A DNA stretch of 64,000 bases from NCBI RefSeq assembly GCF_013364235.1, contig NZ_CP054919.1:7303603-7367602 (forward strand), given 5' to 3'. Source of the stretch: Kitasatospora sp. NA04385 (GTDB lineage Bacteria; Actinomycetota; Actinomycetes; Streptomycetales; Streptomycetaceae). This document shows positions 59,739 to 64,000 of the stretch, piece after piece; positions within the stretch are counted from its first letter, which is position 1; each line of letters begins with the position of its first letter. Under the pieces are notes generated by a model. The model had not been told where the DNA came from, did no database searches, and saw nothing but the letters and a program-made list of their open reading frames with translations. Made by a program: the position numbers and the translations under genes.

Positions 59739-60376
59739 CCAGCCCCGGCAACTCCCCCCAGCCGTACGGCCGGGAGGGCGGCCCCGACGACCACCGGGCC
59801 GAGCAGAGCGCGCTGAAGGAACGGATCAGCGCCGACTCGCTGACCACCCGGCGCGACTACCTGCGGATCGTCGCCACCGTCTCCGGCGGCCTGGTGGTCG
59901 GCTCCACGGTGGTCTCGGCCGGCGTGCTGCACCGCCACGGGGACGGCAGCGCCGCCCCGCTGAAGGTCGCCGAGCGGCTGGAGCGCGGCGAGGCGGTCAC
60001 CTTCGACTACCCCGGCGAGGACGACCGGGCGATGGCCATCCGGCTGCCCGACGGCACCCTGGTCGGCTACTCCACGGTCTGCACCCACCTCGCCTGCGGA
60101 GTGCTCTGGCGGCGCGACCACGGCACCGACGGCGACCTCTACTGCCCGTGCCACGAAGGGCAGTTCGACTCCCGCACCGGCGAGGTCACCGGCGGCCCGC
60201 CGCCCCGCCCGCTGCCCAAGGTCGTGGTGGTCGAGGACGCCCAGGGCGCGGTGTGGGCGGTCGGCACCGCCCGCTCCGGCGAGAGCGAGGAGGCCGGCCT
60301 CTGCCGCGGCCTGCGCGAACGCAACCCCGCCCTCGCCGAAGCGGCCGGCTGCGCCACCCGCAGGAGCGGCAGATGA
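59735..60376 (+). CDS. Rieske 2Fe-2S protein with Tat-type signal anchor
   Basis: A 213-residue protein. After about 37 hydrophilic residues comes a twin-arginine motif and membrane helix (TTRRDYLRIVATVSGGLVVG). The Rieske domain (about 75-185) has Cys116-T-His118 and Cys137-x2-His140 as cluster ligands, with Cys121 and Cys139 placed for the stabilising disulfide. This predicts an outward-facing high-potential cluster, as in bc1 complexes. The GTG overlaps the previous stop (GTGA). A Rieske subunit next to a cytoplasmic Mo enzyme is unusual. Confidence 0.9.
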   Translation: MTSPGNSPQPYGREGGPDDHRAEQSALKERISADSLTTRRDYLRIVATVSGGLVVGSTVVSAGVLHRHGDGSAAPLKVAERLERGEAVTFDYPGEDDRAMAIRLPDGTLVGYSTVCTHLACGVLWRRDHGTDGDLYCPCHEGQFDSRTGEVTGGPPPRPLPKVVVVEDAQGAVWAVGTARSGESEEAGLCRGLRERNPALAEAAGCATRRSGR

Positions 60377-60428
60377 CCGGCACCCGGAGCCGACCGACGG
60401 CCCGTCGACCCACCCGTGGAGGCGCGTG

Positions 60429-60797
60429 ATGAGCGTTCCCGAAGGCCACTACCCGGAGGGCTACCGCCCCGGCAGCGACGAGCCCCGGCTCAACCGGCCC
60501 GTCCGCGAGCGGTACCCGCAGATCCGCGCCACCTCCGGCTACGCCGACCCGCGGGTCTCGGCGACCGGCCCCGGCCCCGGCGCGGGCACCGACCAGCAGC
60601 CCGAGCGGTCGGCGATCCTGTCCGCCCGGGTCGGCCTGGCCGTCACCATCGTGATCGGCCAGCTGTGGGCCCTGAACACCGCCACCAACGCCTGGATGAG
60701 CGGCCGGGTGGCCACCGCCTGGTGGTGCACCGGCTTCAGCGCCGCGTCCTTCCTGGTCGTCCTGCTCGCCTGGCGGATCTCGCCCAACGACCGCTGA
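60429..60797 (+). CDS. Small membrane protein of the Mo/Rieske operon
   Basis: A 122-residue protein: a hydrophilic Pro/Gly/Arg-rich first 60 residues, then two helices (ILSARVGLAVTIVIGQLWALNTAT and ATAWWCTGFSAASFLVVLLAW) joined by a short loop. I do not recognise it. It follows the Rieske gene by 52 bp after GGAGG and is probably an accessory subunit. GTG at 60426 directly before the ATG is an alternative start. Confidence 0.75.
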   Translation: MSVPEGHYPEGYRPGSDEPRLNRPVRERYPQIRATSGYADPRVSATGPGPGAGTDQQPERSAILSARVGLAVTIVIGQLWALNTATNAWMSGRVATAWWCTGFSAASFLVVLLAWRISPNDR

Positions 60798-60987
60798 GCG
60801 CAAGGAGGTTGCGGCCGGTCACGATTCGCTCCGGACCGCGCCGACAGCGTTCCCCGAACCGGCCGCGCCCCGTACGCTGTCCCCCTGGCCGCGCGGGCGG
60901 CCGACGGGACAGACCGCGGGGCGGCCGGCCGACGCGCCGACCCCCGCGGGGGGTGCGCGCCGTGCGGGCGCGGGAAGGGCACGACGC

Positions 60988-61860
60988 ATGACGGAGCACC
61001 TCACCACCGAAGCCGTCCAGCCCAGGCCGTTCCCCGACCGGCAGGCCGTGCTCCGCGCCGCCGTCCTGGTCCCCGTCACGGTCGCCCACATGCACGACGC
61101 CCACCCGCACGGCCCGCTCACCCTCGCCGCCACCGAACCCGTCGGCGCGCACACCGGCGGCCTCGACTGGGACGCGGCCCGGCAGCAGCTGGTCGCCCGC
61201 CCCGCCCCCGCCCGGGTGGTCGGCGCCCGGATCGAGATCCTCACCGTCGGCGACCACCCGCTCGGACACGCGGTCACGCACCCCGGCGGCGAGGTCACCT
61301 GGCCCGAGTGGGCGCAGCTCGGCGACACCCCCGTCGTCTGGCGCGGACAGCCCGAACTGCTCACCGAGGGCGCCGCCCACCCCTGCCGGCTCCACCTCGC
61401 CGGAGACCAGCGCGCCCTGCTGGTCCAGGCCGAGGGCGAACACGGACTGGACTTCAACGAGGCCCTGCTGCGCGTCACCGGCCCGCTCGCCGAGGCGCTC
61501 GACCTGATCCCGCCCGGCCTCGACCGCACCGCGGCGCTCGGCCGCCTGGTCGCCCTGCTCGTCGACCGGGGCGCCCGCTACCTCGTCCCCGCCGACCCGC
61601 ACGACCTGCCCGGCTGGGAGGCGCACCTGCGCCTCGCCTACCGGGCCCTGGAGGCGCAGGCCCGCGCCCACCGCGACGAACGGCCCACCCCCGGCACGGC
61701 CGCCCACCGGCCCGTCCGCTACGAGGCCCTGGTGCAGACCGGGTACGACGGCGGACCGGAGATCGTCCTGACGCCGGTGCTGCGCCGGGGCGGCCAGTGG
61801 CTGGCCGCGATGGACCCGGCCGCGCTCGACCTGCCGCACTACCGCGGGGCCGGCTGGTAG
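60988..61860 (+). CDS. Hypothetical protein
   Basis: A 290-residue soluble protein I do not recognise. It is rich in Asp/His/Pro, with V-P-V-T-V-A-H-M-H-D-A-H-P-H-G-P near residue 30, GDTPVVWRGQPELLTEGAAHPC in the middle and RPVRYEALVQTGYDGGPEIVLTPVLRRGGQWLAAM near the end. The His-rich stretch at 34-42 may bind metal. No signal peptide or membrane helix. GGAAGGG precedes the ATG. The 190-bp gap upstream separates it from the redox operon, so it is probably an independent unit. Confidence 0.7.
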   Translation: MTEHLTTEAVQPRPFPDRQAVLRAAVLVPVTVAHMHDAHPHGPLTLAATEPVGAHTGGLDWDAARQQLVARPAPARVVGARIEILTVGDHPLGHAVTHPGGEVTWPEWAQLGDTPVVWRGQPELLTEGAAHPCRLHLAGDQRALLVQAEGEHGLDFNEALLRVTGPLAEALDLIPPGLDRTAALGRLVALLVDRGARYLVPADPHDLPGWEAHLRLAYRALEAQARAHRDERPTPGTAAHRPVRYEALVQTGYDGGPEIVLTPVLRRGGQWLAAMDPAALDLPHYRGAGW

Positions 61861-61885
61861 CGGCCCCGGGGAGAGCCCGGGCCGC
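61860..61885. terminator. Hairpin between convergent genes
   Basis: GCGGCCCCGGG (61860-61870) pairs with CCCGGGCCGC (61876-61885) with one bulged C, right at the stop of the hypothetical gene and before the convergent ThrE-type gene. Confidence 0.55.
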
Positions 61886-61926
61886 CTCAGGACAGCGGCC
61901 CCGGGGCGCCAGGGCGCCAGGGTGTC

Positions 61927-63195
61927 TCAGGGCAGCGGCCGCGGGCGCTGGGCCAGCACCGCGCCCAGCAGCAGGCCCACCGAGATCGCCACCACCGTGG
62001 TCACCATCGACAGCAGGTCGTGGAAGCCCCGCACCGGATGGCCCCCGGCCAGGCTGGTCAGGCCGCGCATGCCCAGCGAGCCCACCGTCAGGGTGAAGAA
62101 CCCGGGCAGTGCCAGCAGCAGCCGCGGCGGCCGGTCCGGCCCGCGGGCCACCAGCGTGGCCAGCGCGCCCAGCACCGCGGCGGCCACGAACGTCCCGCCG
62201 ACCTCGCCCACCAGCTTGGTCGCCCCCGACTGCACCGCCACCGTCAGGTACACCGTCCCCAGCAACGGCAGCAGCAGCCGCCACGGCACCGCGAAGGCGA
62301 GCACCGTGCCGACCGTGAACAGCACCCAGGACAGGAACGTCGCCCAGCGCGGCAGGTCGGCGTGCGCCGCCAGGTCGAACAGCGCCGAGGTGTCGCCGCC
62401 GGTGGCGTACACCCCGAGCATCACGCCCAGGTACAGCTGCAGCAGCAGGAACACCGCGTACACCAGGCGCACCGCGCCCGTGGTGAGGAACCCGGCGGCC
62501 AGTTCGGCGGCCGCCGCCGACAGCAGGTCGCCGGGGACGAAGTAGAACAGCGCCGGGAGCATCAGCAGCACCGCCCCGCCGTGCGCCGGGGTCCGCGCGA
62601 ACACCTCCAGCACCAGCACCGACACCGCCGCCGACGCCACCAGCGGCAGCACCCGCGACAGCCGCGGCCACCGCCCCGCCGCCACCGCCAGCACCGCCGT
62701 GACCAGGCCCAGCACCGCCGTGCTGCCGATCTCGTACCAGGTCGGCTGCATCAGCGGCGCGAAACCCACCGAGAACAGCACGATGCCCAGGCCCTTCAGC
62801 CACCACGGGTACGGGGCGGGCGAGTCGTCGATCGCCGCCAGCCGCCGCTCCGCCTCGGCGAGGGGGGTGCCGCCCAGCGAGACCCGGTGCGCCCAGGGCT
62901 TGAGCGCGGCGACCCGGTCCAGCCGGGCGACGTCCGGGAAGGCCCGCACCGCGACCGTCTCGGTGCCCCCGCCCAGGGAGACGGTCAGCGTCGCGCCGTC
63001 CGGGACCAGCACCATCGAGGTGCGGGCGCCGAAACCCGTCGCGACCTGCGCCACCGCCTGCTCGATCTCCGAGGCGCCCTCGCCGCTGGCCGCCAGCAGC
63101 ATCCCGGTCAGCCGCGCCAGCAGCGCGGTCACCCGCTCCAGCGGCGCCGCCTCCTGGCTGCCCCCGTCCGGACGCACCGCCCGCCCGCCGTCCAT
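61927..63195 (-). CDS. thrE: ThrE-family threonine/serine exporter
   Basis: A 422-residue single-chain exporter. The cytoplasmic N-terminal part (about 1-140; LLARLTGMLLAASGEGASEIEQAV, LVPDGATLTVSLGGG) and the helical DUF1212 half lead to the C-terminal ThrE_2 half; about ten membrane helices run from residue 115 to the end (for example LVYAVFLLLQLYLGVMLGVY). It exports threonine and serine by proton antiport in corynebacteria. The ATG at 63195 is chosen because GGGAGG lies six bases upstream; the frame is open to a GTG at 63225. Confidence 0.88.
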   Translation of the reverse strand: MDGGRAVRPDGGSQEAAPLERVTALLARLTGMLLAASGEGASEIEQAVAQVATGFGARTSMVLVPDGATLTVSLGGGTETVAVRAFPDVARLDRVAALKPWAHRVSLGGTPLAEAERRLAAIDDSPAPYPWWLKGLGIVLFSVGFAPLMQPTWYEIGSTAVLGLVTAVLAVAAGRWPRLSRVLPLVASAAVSVLVLEVFARTPAHGGAVLLMLPALFYFVPGDLLSAAAAELAAGFLTTGAVRLVYAVFLLLQLYLGVMLGVYATGGDTSALFDLAAHADLPRWATFLSWVLFTVGTVLAFAVPWRLLLPLLGTVYLTVAVQSGATKLVGEVGGTFVAAAVLGALATLVARGPDRPPRLLLALPGFFTLTVGSLGMRGLTSLAGGHPVRGFHDLLSMVTTVVAISVGLLLGAVLAQRPRPLP

Positions 63196-63394
63196 CCGCG
63201 CCTCCCGAGCCGTCGAACCTGACACCCGCTCACATCCTCGCCCGGCGGGTGGCCGCTCGCGCTCCGGGAGCGGGGGAGGGGCGCGCGGGAGGGGCGCGGG
63301 AAGCGCGCGGGCGGCGTGCAGGGGGCGGCTGCCGACATGCGATGTCCGGAATGTGGTGATACCACTCGAAGGACCTGTGGAAGGGAGCCAGTCG

Positions 63395-63799
63395 ATGGAC
63401 GACTACCCGGCGCTCAACCTGTTCTGGACCATGCTCTGGCTGTTCCTGTGGATCCTGTGGTTCTTCCTGATGTTCAAGGTGCTGACGGACATCTTCCGCA
63501 GCCACGACATGGGCGGATGGGGCAAGGCCGGCTGGACGATCTTCGTGATCGTGCTGCCCTACCTCGGCGTCCTGGTGTACCTGATCGCCCGCGGCAAGGA
63601 GATGGGCCAACGCGACCGGGCCCTCGCCGCCAAGGCCGAGGGCGACTTCCAGGACTACATCAGGAAGGCCGCCGGAACCGAGGACCAGAACGCCGGGCCC
63701 CGGCACGTCGACGAACTCGCCCGCCTCGCCGACCTGAAGAACAGCGGCGCGATCTCCACCGAGGAGTTCGAGAGGGCCAAGCAGAAGCTGCTCGCCTGA
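63395..63799 (+). CDS. PLDc_N and SHOCT domain membrane protein
   Basis: A 134-residue protein. Two helices at the N-terminus (LFWTMLWLFLWILWFFLMF and GWTIFVIVLPYLGVLVYLIARG) form the phospholipase-D-N/cardiolipin-synthase-N type module, with F-R-S-H-D-M-G-G-W-G-K-A between them. The C-terminal SHOCT motif is VDELARLADLKNSGAISTEEFERAKQKLL. Such proteins are common in streptomycetes; the role is unknown, perhaps oligomerisation at the membrane. AAGGGAG precedes the ATG at 63395. Confidence 0.9.
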   Translation: MDDYPALNLFWTMLWLFLWILWFFLMFKVLTDIFRSHDMGGWGKAGWTIFVIVLPYLGVLVYLIARGKEMGQRDRALAAKAEGDFQDYIRKAAGTEDQNAGPRHVDELARLADLKNSGAISTEEFERAKQKLLA

Positions 63800-63863
63800 G
63801 CCCGCGCGGACGGACCGGCGAGCCTACGGACGGACCACGGACATCGGACGGCGCACGCACGCA

Positions 63864-63904
63864 GCCCGGGCCGGAGCGGGAACCCCACCCGCGCCGGCCC
63901 GGGC
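63864..63904 (+). terminator. Strong hairpin terminator
   Basis: GCCCGGGCCGG (63864-63874) pairs perfectly with 63894-63904, and GCGGG pairs with CCCGC inside it, leaving a 7-nt loop, about 65 bp after the SHOCT gene. Confidence 0.75.
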
Positions 63905-63935
63905 CGACGCGCGCACCCGCCGGAAGGCCGCCCCC

Positions 63936-63971
63936 GACCCCGCCGCCGACCCCGCCGCCGACCCCGCCGAC
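63936..63971. repeat. 12-bp tandem repeat at the window end
   Basis: GACCCCGCCGCC occurs three times in tandem (last copy with one change). The last 96 bp of the window show no complete gene. Confidence 0.8.
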
Positions 63972-64000
63972 GGGCCGACGGCCCGGGCCGGACAGCCGGG

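Overview
The window is a chromosomal stretch from a very GC-rich filamentous actinobacterium of the Streptomycetaceae. The evidence is the strong G/C bias at third codon positions, frequent GTG starts, GTGA/ATGA stop-start overlaps, and several families typical of the group (an SCO5389-like protein, DUF2630, DUF6126, DUF6296, TerD, MptB-like mannosyltransferase). The DUF6296-like gene leans towards Kitasatospora, but genus level is inference. I see no rRNA, tRNA, CRISPR array, intact insertion sequence or phage block; most of the window looks like ordinary chromosome with patches of accessory genes.

Left part (1-20.9 kb): a truncated MFS exporter; small conserved actinobacterial proteins; a divergent ohrR/ohr peroxide pair with a clear operator; a GDSL hydrolase; a MazG-like and a UBP zinc-finger protein; a TerD protein behind a perfect palindrome; an aldo/keto reductase; a two-gene SPFH/NAD-kinase-like operon behind two identical-architecture operator repeats; a serine beta-lactamase-like gene broken by one in-frame amber codon; a short-chain 3-hydroxyisobutyrate-type dehydrogenase; an AAC(2')-type acetyltransferase; a TetR/NmrA-like divergent pair; a second GDSL hydrolase; and two overlapping GT4 glycosyltransferase genes.

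Middle (21-36.5 kb): two unrelated nickel/cobalt transporters (NiCoT and a His-rich RcnA/NicO-like protein) in divergent orientation, a lipoprotein, and a leftward DUF4331 - class F sortase - TPR operon. Next come a YkgJ-like/pentapeptide fusion and a sulfur island: rhodanese-DUF2892, TauE/SafE permease with a triplicated 183-bp insert, a single-domain rhodanese, and a divergent CstB-like persulfide dioxygenase-rhodanese. The island carries four matching CsoR/CstR-type operators and two nearly identical CstR-like repressor genes in inverted orientation. Between the two repressors lie a hypothetical gene of less biased codon use and a probable ISL3 transposase remnant.

Right part (36.5-64 kb): an ornithine-lipid pair (OlsB-like, OlsA-like with an apparent frameshift); two polyprenyl-phosphomannose-type mannosyltransferases, the first with three internal tandem repeats; a TetR/APC permease/amidohydrolase group; a urea-degradation operon (NCS1 permease with an appended zinc ribbon, urea carboxylase, allophanate hydrolase) next to a GntR regulator; a DUF4037 protein; and a five-gene membrane redox operon (di-heme cytochrome b with zinc ribbon, molybdopterin catalytic subunit, 4Fe-4S subunit, Tat-type Rieske protein, small membrane protein) whose substrate I cannot name. 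The window ends with a hypothetical gene, a ThrE-type exporter and a PLDc_N/SHOCT protein.

The strongest leads for something undescribed are the Mo/Rieske/cytochrome-b complex, the SPFH/NAD-kinase-like operon with its paired operators, the DUF4331-sortase-TPR cluster beside a nickel-type transporter, and the in-frame repeat expansions in two membrane-protein genes.
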